NCBI GenBank assembly: GCA_002430835.1 | Contig: DJDA01000057.1 | Location: 1 to 15,859 of the forward strand | Length of the DNA stretch: 15,859 nucleotides | Reading direction: 5' to 3' | Source of the DNA: Brevundimonas sp. UBA5936 | Lineage (GTDB): Bacteria; Pseudomonadota; Alphaproteobacteria; Caulobacterales; Caulobacteraceae | In this document: positions 6,994 through 13,808 of the stretch, piece after piece | Position numbering within the stretch: position 1 is the first letter of the stretch | How the letters are laid out: each line of letters opens with the position of its first letter | Notes under the pieces: generated by a model | Seen by the model: the letters and a program-made list of their open reading frames with translations, nothing else | Told to the model about the DNA's origin: nothing | Database searches by the model: none | Made by a program: the position numbers and the translations under genes

Positions 6994-7147
6994 TTTCGTC
7001 ATTCTCCGGCAAGCCGCGCAGCGGCGTAGACCGGGGAACCCAGCGGCGCCCGGAGGGCGAAACTCCACGCGCCGCGCCTTCAGTAAAGATCGCCTTTGGC
7101 GCCGCTGGGTCCCCCGGTCTCGCTCCGCTCGCCGGAGGATGACGAAA
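6994..7147. repeat. Large imperfect inverted repeat, about 50-57-base arms
   Basis: The left arm 6994-7050 and right arm 7098-7147 are reverse complements apart from a few substitutions and a net 7-base length difference. Both arms open with TTTCGTCAT, contain CTCCGGC and AGACCGGGG, and close with CCCAGCGGCGCC. The 47 bases between them show nothing recognisable. This fills most of the 6957-7223 gap between etfA and the DUF167 gene, where I find no coding sequence. The layout resembles intergenic palindromic repeat families, distinct in sequence from the repeat at 3547-3658 although both arms carry TCAT next to a CCGGC core. Confidence 0.75.
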
Positions 7148-7162
7148 GATAAGGCGCGCCAA

Positions 7163-7198
7163 AAAGAAAACGCGCCGGACGACCCCTCGCCCGGCGCG
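7163..7198 (-). terminator. Intrinsic terminator of etfBA
   Basis: On the minus strand CGCGCCGG (7198-7191) pairs with CCGGCGCG (7178-7171) around a 12-base loop. A T-rich tract (TTTTCTTTTT) follows at 7170-7161. It lies 25 bases past the etfA stop. Confidence 0.78.
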
Positions 7199-7223
7199 CT
7201 TCCAACTCAGCGTGTGAAACCGA

Positions 7224-8153
7224 TCAGCCCAGGGCGGCCATCAGTTCCGGCACGGCGGTCTTGTAGTCGGCGACCAGGCCGTAGTCGGCGATCTGGAAGA
7301 TCGGGGCGTCGGCGTCCTTGTTGATCGCGACGATCACCTTGGAGTCCTTCATCCCGGCCAGGTGCTGGATGGCGCCCGAGATGCCGATGGCGATGTAGAG
7401 GGCCGGAGCCACGACTTTGCCGGTCTGACCGACCTGATAGTCGTTGGGCGCGTAGCCCGCGTCGACCGCCGCGCGCGAGGCGCCGACGGCGGCGCCCAGC
7501 TTGTCGGCCAGGGGGTCCATGACGGCGTGGAACTCTTCAGCCGAGCCCAGGGCGCGGCCGCCCGAGACGACGATCTTGGCGGCGCCCAGTTCGGGGCGGT
7601 CCGACTTGACCATTTCTTCCGAGACGAAGGCGGTCTTGGGCGCTTCGCCGGCGGCGACGCTCTCGACCGAAGCCGATCCGCCTTCAGCGGCGGCGGCGAA
7701 GGCCGTCGGGCGCACGGTGATGACCTTCTTGGCGTCGGCCGACTGGACCGTCTCCAGCGCATTGCCCGCATAGATCGGGCGCACGAAGGTGTCGGCCGAG
7801 ACGACTTCGACGATGTCCGAGATCGGCGCCGTGTCCAGCTTGGCGGCGATGCGCGGCGCGAAGTTCTTACCGTCGGTGTTGGCCGGGGTCAGGATGGCGT
7901 CGTAGTTCCCGGCCAGCGGCAGGACGGTGGCCTCGACAGCCTCGGCCAGACCGTGAGCAACGGCGTCGCCTTCGGCCAGCAGCACCTTGCGCACGCCCGC
8001 GATCTTGGCGGCGGCGTCAGCCACGGCCTGAGCGCCCTTGCCCAGGACCAGAACGTCCACGTCCGACGACAGGGCCAGGGCGGCCGTCACGGTCTTGTGG
8101 GTGGTGTCGCGAACGACCGAGCCGTCGTGGTCGGCGATGACGAGAACGGCCAT
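7224..8153 (-). CDS. etfA: Electron transfer flavoprotein alpha subunit
   Basis: EtfA binds the FAD of the heterodimeric electron transfer flavoprotein. That complex carries electrons from acyl-CoA and related dehydrogenases to ETF:ubiquinone oxidoreductase. The 309 residues match the family. The C-terminal FAD domain is unmistakable: VSGGRALGS, then GQTGKVVAPALYIAIGISG, then IQHLAGMKDSKVIVAIN and KDADAPIFQIADYGLVADY. The ATG shares one base with the etfB stop (TAATG), so translation is coupled and subunits can be made in equal amounts. A terminator follows. No hbd or acyl-CoA dehydrogenase gene is adjacent downstream in this window. Confidence 0.97.
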   Translation of the reverse strand: MAVLVIADHDGSVVRDTTHKTVTAALALSSDVDVLVLGKGAQAVADAAAKIAGVRKVLLAEGDAVAHGLAEAVEATVLPLAGNYDAILTPANTDGKNFAPRIAAKLDTAPISDIVEVVSADTFVRPIYAGNALETVQSADAKKVITVRPTAFAAAAEGGSASVESVAAGEAPKTAFVSEEMVKSDRPELGAAKIVVSGGRALGSAEEFHAVMDPLADKLGAAVGASRAAVDAGYAPNDYQVGQTGKVVAPALYIAIGISGAIQHLAGMKDSKVIVAINKDADAPIFQIADYGLVADYKTAVPELMAALG

Positions 8154-8917
8154 TACAGAACCCCTGCGTCTTTGAGCTTGGAAACCAGTTCGGCCGCATC
8201 GGCGACCTTGACGCCCGCCGAACGCTTCGGCGGCTCCGTCACCTTCAGCACCTTGAGGCGGTCCGCCGTATCGACGCCGTAGTCGGCGACCGCCTTCACG
8301 GCGATCTCCTTCTTCTTGGCCTTCATGATGTTGGGCAGCGACGCATAGCGCGGCGTGTTCAGGCGCAGGTCGACCGACACCACGGCGGGCAGTTCGGCCG
8401 CGACGGTCTGCAGGCCGCCGTCGACTTCACGGGTGACGACAGCCTTGCCGCCGTCGATGACCAGCTTGCCGGCGAAGGTGGCCTGCGGCCAGTCCAGCAG
8501 GGCCGCCAGCATCTGACCCACGGCGTTGTTGTCGCCGTCGATCGACTGCTTGCCCAGCAGCACCAGGTCCGGCTTCTCTTCGTCCACCACGGCCTTCAGC
8601 ACCTTGGCGACGGCCAGCGGCTCCAGGTCCGTGTCCGACTGCACCAGGACGCCGCGATCGGCGCCCATGGCCAGGGCCGTGCGGATGGTTTCCTGCGCCT
8701 GGGTCACGCCGATGGAGACGACGACGATTTCCGTCGCCGTGCCCGCGGCATGGTGTTCCTTGCCTTCCTTCAGACGCACGGCCTCTTCGACGGCGATCTC
8801 GTCGAAGGGGTTCATGCTCATTTTGACGTTGGCCAGGTCGACGCCGGTCTGGTCCGCCTTCACGCGGGCCTTGACGTTGCTGTCGATCACCCGTTTCACC
8901 GGGACGAGTACCTTCAT
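8153..8917 (-). CDS. etfB: Electron transfer flavoprotein beta subunit
   Basis: EtfB is the AMP-binding small subunit partner of EtfA. At 254 residues it has normal length. It begins MKVLVPVKRVIDSN and has SMNPFDEIAVEEAVRLKE (about residues 34-51), which is the conserved N-terminal ETF-beta block. LLGKQSIDGDNNAVGQMLAALL is the beta-subunit signature in the AMP region. I start at the ATG at 8917; a GTG four codons upstream (8929) is open, but the family start is MKVLVPVKR. GGATAGG close to the ATG may act as ribosome site. It is the first gene of etfBA and is transcribed divergently from a small membrane protein gene. Confidence 0.97.
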   Translation of the reverse strand: MKVLVPVKRVIDSNVKARVKADQTGVDLANVKMSMNPFDEIAVEEAVRLKEGKEHHAAGTATEIVVVSIGVTQAQETIRTALAMGADRGVLVQSDTDLEPLAVAKVLKAVVDEEKPDLVLLGKQSIDGDNNAVGQMLAALLDWPQATFAGKLVIDGGKAVVTREVDGGLQTVAAELPAVVSVDLRLNTPRYASLPNIMKAKKKEIAVKAVADYGVDTADRLKVLKVTEPPKRSAGVKVADAAELVSKLKDAGVL

Positions 8918-8953
8918 GAGCCTATCCACTTGGTCATCGAAATGTCGGTCGAG

Positions 8954-8995
8954 GGATTGGACCGATGAAACCGACCTGTCAACGTAACGCTACGT
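8954..8995 (-). promoter_or_regulatory. Candidate etfBA promoter with adjacent palindrome
   Basis: The minus strand has a perfect TTGACA (8982-8977), then 17 bases, then CAATCC (8959-8954), a poor -10. Touching the -35 is a dyad ACGTA-ACGC-TACGT (8982-8995) with perfect 5-base arms, which could be an operator. It lies in the 125-base divergent region between etfB and the gene at 9043. Confidence 0.35.
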
Positions 8996-9042
8996 GAACT
9001 GCGGTCGTGTCGCGGACGCATTTTTGATCTATTGAGACGAGC

Positions 9043-9384
9043 ATGAAACGCTTCCTGACGATCCGGCGCCTCAGCTTCATCTTCTTCAGCCTGTTCGCGG
9101 TGACGCTGGCGGGGGTGTTCATCCTGCAGCGTTTCTGGGTCGATCCGGGCGACCGTTGCACGGCCAAGGGCTATTGGTACGATCTGGAGACGCGCATTTG
9201 CGCCCAGCCCATCTACATCCCTGACATCACCGGCCGCCCGGCGGGCACGACGCGCGCCGAGGCCTCGAATAAGGCCAATCAGGAGTTGCTGGTCCTCGAA
9301 GACCAGGTCAACGCCCAGAAACGCGCCCGCGCCGCCGCCACAGAGGCCGAGCGTGAACGGGTGAAGGCGCTGCAGTCGCAGTAG
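9043..9384 (+). CDS. Small single-pass membrane protein of unknown function
   Basis: I do not recognise this 113-residue protein. It starts MKRFLTIRR, followed by one hydrophobic helix (about 10-29) with positive residues before it. This suggests a cytoplasmic N-terminus and a periplasmic body. The body has two cysteines (C39 and C53) framing GYWYDLETR, which could form a disulfide, then a proline-rich patch PIYIPDITGRP. The last 40 residues are charged and probably a coiled coil (EASNKANQELLVLEDQVNAQ onward). Codon use and GC content match the neighbours. It diverges from etfB and ends only 10 bases from the convergent adenosyltransferase gene, with no terminator between them. The length, membrane helix and clean start support a real gene; no function is claimed. 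Confidence 0.8.
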   Translation: MKRFLTIRRLSFIFFSLFAVTLAGVFILQRFWVDPGDRCTAKGYWYDLETRICAQPIYIPDITGRPAGTTRAEASNKANQELLVLEDQVNAQKRARAAATEAERERVKALQSQ

Positions 9385-9394
9385 GGGCCGCGCC

Positions 9395-9967
9395 TCAGCG
9401 CGTCGCGCCGGGCCGCCACAGGACATCGCCCGCGCCGTTGGCGTTGGCGCGGCGAGCGGCGACGAACAGCAGGTCCGACAGGCGGTTGAGGTAACGCACC
9501 GCCTCCGGGTTCACGACCTCGCCCGATTCGACCAGGCGCACGGCCTCGCGCTCGGCCCGACGGCAGACCGTCCGCGCCAGGTGCAGATGCGCCGACAACG
9601 GCGAACCGCCCGATAGGATGAAGCTGTCCAGCGGCTTGAGGCAGTCATTCATCCAGTCGATCTCGGATTCCAGCCGCTCGACCTGCGTGGCGATAATGCG
9701 CAGGGCCTCCCATTTGGGCGCCGGCTCCATCGGCGTGGCCAGATCGGCGCCGAGGTCGAACAGCTCATTCTGGATGCGGCCCAGCATGGCGTCGATGCGG
9801 TCGTTCTGGCCGCTGTTCAGACGAGCCACGCCGATGACGGCGTTCAGCTCATCCACCGCGCCATAGGCCTCGACCCGCTGATCCGTCTTGGACACCGGCG
9901 CGCCCGAGGCCAGGCGAGTCTGCCCGGCGTCGCCAGTGCGGGTGTAGATCTTGTTCAGCGTCACCAT
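9395..9967 (-). CDS. pduO: PduO-type ATP:cob(I)alamin adenosyltransferase
   Basis: This 190-residue enzyme moves the adenosyl group of ATP to cob(I)alamin to make coenzyme B12. B12 serves enzymes such as methylmalonyl-CoA mutase. PduO-type signatures are the N-terminal ATP motif KIYTRTGDAGQT (6-17), VEAYGAVDELNAVIG, the RRAERE segment in the middle helix and the C-terminal YLNRLSDLLFVAARRAN. It is not the CobA/CobO family, which has a Walker P-loop. The ATG at 9967 follows GGGGAGGG at six bases, a strong ribosome site. It lies 34 bases after a HIG1-domain gene and is probably cotranscribed with it. That neighbour pair next to etf genes fits fatty-acid and branched-chain catabolism, but this is inference. 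Confidence 0.94.
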   Translation of the reverse strand: MVTLNKIYTRTGDAGQTRLASGAPVSKTDQRVEAYGAVDELNAVIGVARLNSGQNDRIDAMLGRIQNELFDLGADLATPMEPAPKWEALRIIATQVERLESEIDWMNDCLKPLDSFILSGGSPLSAHLHLARTVCRRAEREAVRLVESGEVVNPEAVRYLNRLSDLLFVAARRANANGAGDVLWRPGATR

Positions 9968-10001
9968 GACGCGCCCTCCCCTGTTCCTGTTGGTGCGCGC
10001 C

Positions 10002-10205
10002 TCAGCCCGCGTGCGTGCGCTTCAGCCACATGCCGATCATCAGCAGCAGCACCGCCACCGCCTGAAGGATGATGCGCAGCCGCATCAGCTTGTTCGAGCG
10101 GACGCTCGCGCCTTCCCCGCCCTTGTTCAGGTTGTAGAGGCCGAAGCCCAGGGTGACGACGACGCCGGCCACGGCGATCAGGATCAGAATGTCGATGAAG
10201 TCCAT
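10002..10205 (-). CDS. HIG1-domain two-helix membrane protein
   Basis: A 67-residue protein with two hydrophobic helices (about 4-24 and 45-61) joined by a short glycine- and charge-containing loop. The loop and start of helix two, SNKLMRLRIILQ (37-48), match the HIG1 (hypoxia-induced gene 1 / Rcf1) signature. Eukaryotic members associate with cytochrome c oxidase; bacterial ones are often annotated as twin transmembrane proteins. The role here is inferred only from the domain. It is the first gene of a probable two-gene unit with the adenosyltransferase. It diverges from the TonB receptor gene across 143 bases, so a promoter probably lies in that gap, although I cannot pick one out with confidence. 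Confidence 0.87.
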   Translation of the reverse strand: MDFIDILILIAVAGVVVTLGFGLYNLNKGGEGASVRSNKLMRLRIILQAVAVLLLMIGMWLKRTHAG

Positions 10206-10264
10206 GCCCGCTTCTTAGGCCCGACCGCATTCCCGCGCCAGACGTGTCGAAACGGGGGCGCAAT

Positions 10265-10326
10265 TGCGACCTATTCGCACACCCCCATTGCACTGAGAAT
10301 GCGAACGCTGTTGAGAGGCGTTCTCA
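10265..10326 (+). promoter_or_regulatory. Two Fur-like dyads upstream of the TonB-dependent receptor
   Basis: TGCGA-CCTAT-TCGCA (10265-10279) and TGAGA-GGCGT-TCTCA (10312-10326) are both 15-base dyads with perfect 5-base arms. They approach the 7-1-7 form TGNGAATNATTCNCA of Fur boxes. A TGAGAAT half-site sits between them (10294-10300). The second dyad ends 22 bases before the receptor ATG, where a bound repressor would block transcription. Iron control by Fur is an inference that fits the receptor type. Confidence 0.55.
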
Positions 10327-10348
10327 TTTTTAAAGGCTCCCTCTCCGA

Positions 10349-12505
10349 ATGTCCTGCTTCCGCTCGTCACGCCGCTCGTCCCTGCTGGCCGCCACCGCCC
10401 TGATGACCGTCGGCGCCGGCGCGCCCGCCCTGGCTGACGAAGCCGCGGCGACGATGGAACAGACGCACAAGGTGGCCGACGTCGTGGTCACGGCCTCGGG
10501 CTTCGAGCAGAAGATCACCCAGGCGCCCGCCTCGATCAGCGTCCTGCCGCGCGAAGAGATCGAGGAGATCCGCGCCACCTCGATCGCCGAGATCCTGAAC
10601 AACATCGAGGGCGTCGACACGGGTTCGGGCGTCAGCAAGACCGGCGGCCAGACCATCAACATCCGCGGCATGGGTTCGGACTACACCCTGATCCTGATCG
10701 ACGGCCGTCGCCAGAACACGGCGGGCAGCGTCACGCCGAACGGCTTCGGCGAGACGTCCAACAGCTTCCTGCCGCCGGTCTCGGCCATCGAGCGGGTCGA
10801 GGTCGTGCGCGGCCCGGTCGCCACCCTCTACGGCTCGGACGCGATGGGCGGTGTGGTCAACATCATCACCCGCAAGGTCGGCGACGCCTGGACCGGCTCC
10901 GCCTCGGCCAACTACACCTTGCAAGGCGATGACGAGTTCGGCGACTTCTGGGGGATCAACGGCTACGCCTCGGGTCCGCTGATCGCTGACCGCCTGGGCC
11001 TGGCCCTGCGCGGCTCGTGGTCCGAACGCGAGCAGTCGGACCTGAAATACCGCGACGTGAACGGCGATGAGGTCGACGTCACCGGCTTCGGCCGCAGCGC
11101 CACCGCCTATGAGATCTGGACCCTGGGCGCCCGCCTCAGCCTGACGCCGAACGCCGACCATGACCTATGGCTGGACGTCGACGCCGCCAGCCAGTGGTAC
11201 GACAACGCCAAGGGCCAGATGGGCACCAACACAGTCGCCGGCGGCTACAAGGACTTCCTGGAGTTCAACCGCGAGCAGTACCTGCTGGCCCATAACTGGC
11301 GTCTTGGCTTCGGCACGCTGGAATCGACCCTGTCGCACAACAAGACCGAGACGCTGGGCCGTCTGATCCCGCGCGGCGTTCCCGGCGCCGGCGATGACCG
11401 CACCCTGGAGACCACGACCACCCTGTTCGACACCAAGCTGAACAGCCAGTGGCGCAACCACACCTTCACCGTCGGCGGCCAGTATATGGACGCTGAAATG
11501 ACCGACGGCGTGGCGGCCGGCAACTTCACCTTCGAGCAGTGGGCCCTGTTCGTCGAGGACGAATGGCGGCTGCGCGACGACCTGGCCCTGACCGTCGGCC
11601 TTCGTTACGACGACCACTCCAGCTTCGGCGACCACGTCAGCCCGCGCGCCTATCTGGTCTGGAACGCCAATGAGCAATGGACCCTGAAGGGCGGCGTCAG
11701 CGGCGGCTACAAGACCCCGCGCCTGGAACAGCTGACCCCCGGCATCAACGGCTTCGGCCGCCAGGGCGCCTTGCCGCTGATCGGCAGCCCCGGCCTGACC
11801 CCGGAAACCAGCGTGGCCTATGAGTTCGGCGTCTATTTCGACAACGGCTCGACCTTCCGCGCCAACGCCACCGTCTTCCGCAACGACTTCGAGGACAAGA
11901 TCGCCTCGGGCCAGCCGATCGCCAACTGCACCTTCGGCCTGACCCAGGCCCAGTATGACGCCGGCGACTATTCCAAGACGGGCTGCGCCGATGTCGGCTT
12001 CTGGTCGGCGATCAAGGAATTCGGCCAGAGCGTGAACATCGACGAGGCCACGACGCAGGGCCTGGAAGTCGCCGCCCGCTGGCGCTTCGCCGACGCCTGG
12101 AGCCTGCACGGCAACTACACCTACACCGACAGTGAACAGAAGACCGGATCGCAGGCCGGCCAGCCCCTGACCGACACGCCCGAGCACATGGTCAACGCCC
12201 AGCTGCGCTGGCAGGCGACCGACCGCCTGTCGACCTGGGTGCGCGGCGAGTACCGCTCGGAGCGCTGGCGCGGCCAGGGCGCCGCCCGCGACGCCCTGGG
12301 CGACTTCAAGGCCTATGAGCTGTTCCACATCGGCGGCTCGTACGAGGTCAATGACCGCGTGACGGTCAACGCGGCGATCTACAACCTGTTCGACAAGGAC
12401 TTCGTCCGCCTGGCCCCCTACGGGACGCCCGTCGCCTATTCGCCGGAATACGCCAACAATCAGGAGCCGCGTCGTCTGTGGATGTCGGTGACGACGACCT
12501 TCTAA
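10349..12505 (+). CDS. TonB-dependent outer-membrane receptor, FepA/CirA-like (probable ferric siderophore uptake)
   Basis: A 718-residue outer-membrane receptor that imports a ligand using TonB energy. A signal peptide ends near residue 29 (PALA/DE). A TonB box-like ADVVVTA follows (43-49). The plug domain has SISVLPREEIEE, INIRGMGSDYTLILIDGRR and the canonical IERVEVVRGPVATLYGSDAMGGVVNIITRK, split here only for length. The rest is a beta-barrel with a late loop holding two cysteines (NCTFG and TGCAD). It ends NLFDKDFV ... SVTTTF, the terminal phenylalanine expected for BAM recognition. This organisation is closest to colicin I and ferric-catecholate receptors. Fur-like sites upstream support iron. 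A cobalamin receptor role cannot be excluded given the nearby adenosyltransferase, but I see no B12 riboswitch. A terminator follows. Confidence 0.95.
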   Translation: MSCFRSSRRSSLLAATALMTVGAGAPALADEAAATMEQTHKVADVVVTASGFEQKITQAPASISVLPREEIEEIRATSIAEILNNIEGVDTGSGVSKTGGQTINIRGMGSDYTLILIDGRRQNTAGSVTPNGFGETSNSFLPPVSAIERVEVVRGPVATLYGSDAMGGVVNIITRKVGDAWTGSASANYTLQGDDEFGDFWGINGYASGPLIADRLGLALRGSWSEREQSDLKYRDVNGDEVDVTGFGRSATAYEIWTLGARLSLTPNADHDLWLDVDAASQWYDNAKGQMGTNTVAGGYKDFLEFNREQYLLAHNWRLGFGTLESTLSHNKTETLGRLIPRGVPGAGDDRTLETTTTLFDTKLNSQWRNHTFTVGGQYMDAEMTDGVAAGNFTFEQWALFVEDEWRLRDDLALTVGLRYDDHSSFGDHVSPRAYLVWNANEQWTLKGGVSGGYKTPRLEQLTPGINGFGRQGALPLIGSPGLTPETSVAYEFGVYFDNGSTFRANATVFRNDFEDKIASGQPIANCTFGLTQAQYDAGDYSKTGCADVGFWSAIKEFGQSVNIDEATTQGLEVAARWRFADAWSLHGNYTYTDSEQKTGSQAGQPLTDTPEHMVNAQLRWQATDRLSTWVRGEYRSERWRGQGAARDALGDFKAYELFHIGGSYEVNDRVTVNAAIYNLFDKDFVRLAPYGTPVAYSPEYANNQEPRRLWMSVTTTF

Positions 12506-12534
12506 ACCCCACTTCAGTTTCCTCCCCGACTCAC

Positions 12535-12570
12535 CGGGCCGCTTCCTTGAAGGATGCGGCCCGTTTTTTT
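12535..12570 (+). terminator. Intrinsic terminator of the TonB receptor gene
   Basis: CGGGCCGC (12535-12542) pairs with GCGGCCCG (12556-12563). Inside the loop TCCTT and AAGGA can extend the stem. Seven T follow (12564-12570). It lies 30 bases past the stop codon at 12505. Confidence 0.92.
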
Positions 12571-12622
12571 GACCTGCGCCAAACTAAGCCGTTGGTCACC
12601 TTTGGCTGGCAGGGTGGCCGCC

Positions 12623-13744
12623 ATGACTGATCGCGCCATCCGCAATCTCGAACACTTGCGCCGCACCGCCTCGACTGCGCGCGTGCTGAATCTGCTCAAG
12701 GTCTATGACGAGCACGGCGACAGCGAGGACTGGGCCGAGCATCCGATGTTCCGCAACCCGGCCCTGAACCGCGCCCTGATCATCAAGCACCGGCTGCGGC
12801 GCAATGAGACCGACGCCTTTCCGGGCCGCCGCCAGGTGGCGACCAAGATCGTGGTGCCGATCGACAGCACCGACCTGAAGACCGGCGGCCGCTTCATATT
12901 CGTCAATCAGATCGGCTTCGAGCGCGCCATGCACGAGGCCTTCGGCGTCGATCCCGATCACCCGGACCTGAAGACCCTGCGTTTGATGGACCAGCTGCCG
13001 TCGCTGGACCCCTTCCTGCTGCGCGAACAGCTGCGACGCGGCGGCGTGGACGCGGCGCCCTGCTACTTCGCCCTCAGCGAGGCCGACCTGGAGCGGATGC
13101 AGGAGTTCGTCCAGAAGGAGATCGAGCCCCTGGTAACGCTCAGCATCGGCGACGGGGTGGTGGCAGCCGGGTCGACCGCCCGCATGGCGTCTAAGATCCT
13201 GTCCAACGCCCCCGGCGACCGACTGGACGCCCTGCGGCTGACGCTGAAGCTGGAGCCGGAACAGTATCAGGAAGGCGTCTTCTGCTGGAAGGGCTTCCTC
13301 TACTACAAATGGGCGCTGACCAGCCTGATGGCGGACATCGTGCACGTCGCCGACGAGGTGGGAACGGTCCAGCCGGTCGGCCCCAGCGACCAGGCCGCCA
13401 AGGACTACATCACCCGCGGCCGAGCCGTGCTGCGCGGCCGCATCATGAAGACCTGCGAAGAAGTCAGCCGCACCCTGCGCTACTACGACGACGCCTATGC
13501 GGGACTGACGCGCGAGGGCAATCCCGTGGCCTTCCGCGACTTTCTTCTGGAGGCGCCCGCCCTGTTCACCCGCCTGGGCGACCAGCTGGGGGCGGTGCAG
13601 CACATCGTCAGCTTCTGGCGCTTCCGTTTCAGTCCCAAGGCGCCGCCGGTGGGCGTGGAGGAGCTGATCGACATCTTCATGGACTTCGAAACCGGCCTGA
13701 TGGGACGCGGAGCCGACGAGTACGATCCGCGCGACGCGGCGTAG
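12623..13744 (+). CDS. Conserved-looking hypothetical protein, 373 aa, family not recognised
   Basis: I do not recognise a family. The protein is 373 residues, apparently cytoplasmic (no signal peptide or membrane helix), rich in Arg, Asp, Glu and Leu. It has an N-terminal helix MTDRAIRNLEHLRRTASTAR. About residues 75-95 include a strand-like KIVVPIDSTDLKTGGRFIFV. The middle section has EPLVTLSIGDG, and helices carry EGVFCWKGFLYYKWAL and EEVSRTLRYYDDAYAGL. The ATG at 12623 is chosen because AGGGTGG lies 6-7 bases before it; the frame is open back to 12554, but that stretch is the preceding terminator. It reads in the same GC-rich codon style as its neighbours. It stands alone between two terminators and converges on ahcY, so genomic context gives no strong functional hint. 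Confidence 0.85.
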   Translation: MTDRAIRNLEHLRRTASTARVLNLLKVYDEHGDSEDWAEHPMFRNPALNRALIIKHRLRRNETDAFPGRRQVATKIVVPIDSTDLKTGGRFIFVNQIGFERAMHEAFGVDPDHPDLKTLRLMDQLPSLDPFLLREQLRRGGVDAAPCYFALSEADLERMQEFVQKEIEPLVTLSIGDGVVAAGSTARMASKILSNAPGDRLDALRLTLKLEPEQYQEGVFCWKGFLYYKWALTSLMADIVHVADEVGTVQPVGPSDQAAKDYITRGRAVLRGRIMKTCEEVSRTLRYYDDAYAGLTREGNPVAFRDFLLEAPALFTRLGDQLGAVQHIVSFWRFRFSPKAPPVGVEELIDIFMDFETGLMGRGADEYDPRDAA

Positions 13745-13755
13745 GCACAAAGAAA

Positions 13756-13783
13756 AACCCCGCGCCGTCGCCGGCGCGGGGTT
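13756..13783. terminator. Bidirectional terminator between the hypothetical gene and ahcY
   Basis: CCCCGCGCCG (13758-13767) pairs with CGGCGCGGGG (13772-13781) around TCGC, extended by AA/TT to 12 bp. Five A precede it (13753-13757), giving a T run for minus-strand ahcY transcripts. On the plus strand TTCTGTCTT follows, a weaker tract. It serves ahcY well and the plus-strand gene less so. Confidence 0.88.
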
Positions 13784-13808
13784 CTGTCTTCCAGACCTGA
13801 GACAGGTC

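Noticed and set aside
10206..10348. Cobalamin riboswitch before the TonB receptor, which would make it a BtuB-like transporter
   Set aside because: The gap is too short for a full B12 aptamer and no B12-box-like sequence is visible; Fur-like dyads fit better.
11165..12328. 387-codon minus-strand frame inside the TonB receptor gene
   Set aside because: Antisense shadow of a receptor with full plug and barrel signatures.
12596..13750. 384-codon minus-strand frame opposite the 373-aa hypothetical gene
   Set aside because: The plus frame has a good ribosome site, balanced amino acid use and aromatic clusters typical of folded protein. The minus frame is Gly/Ala/Gln/His-rich, as other shadows here are, and its end overlaps the terminator region.
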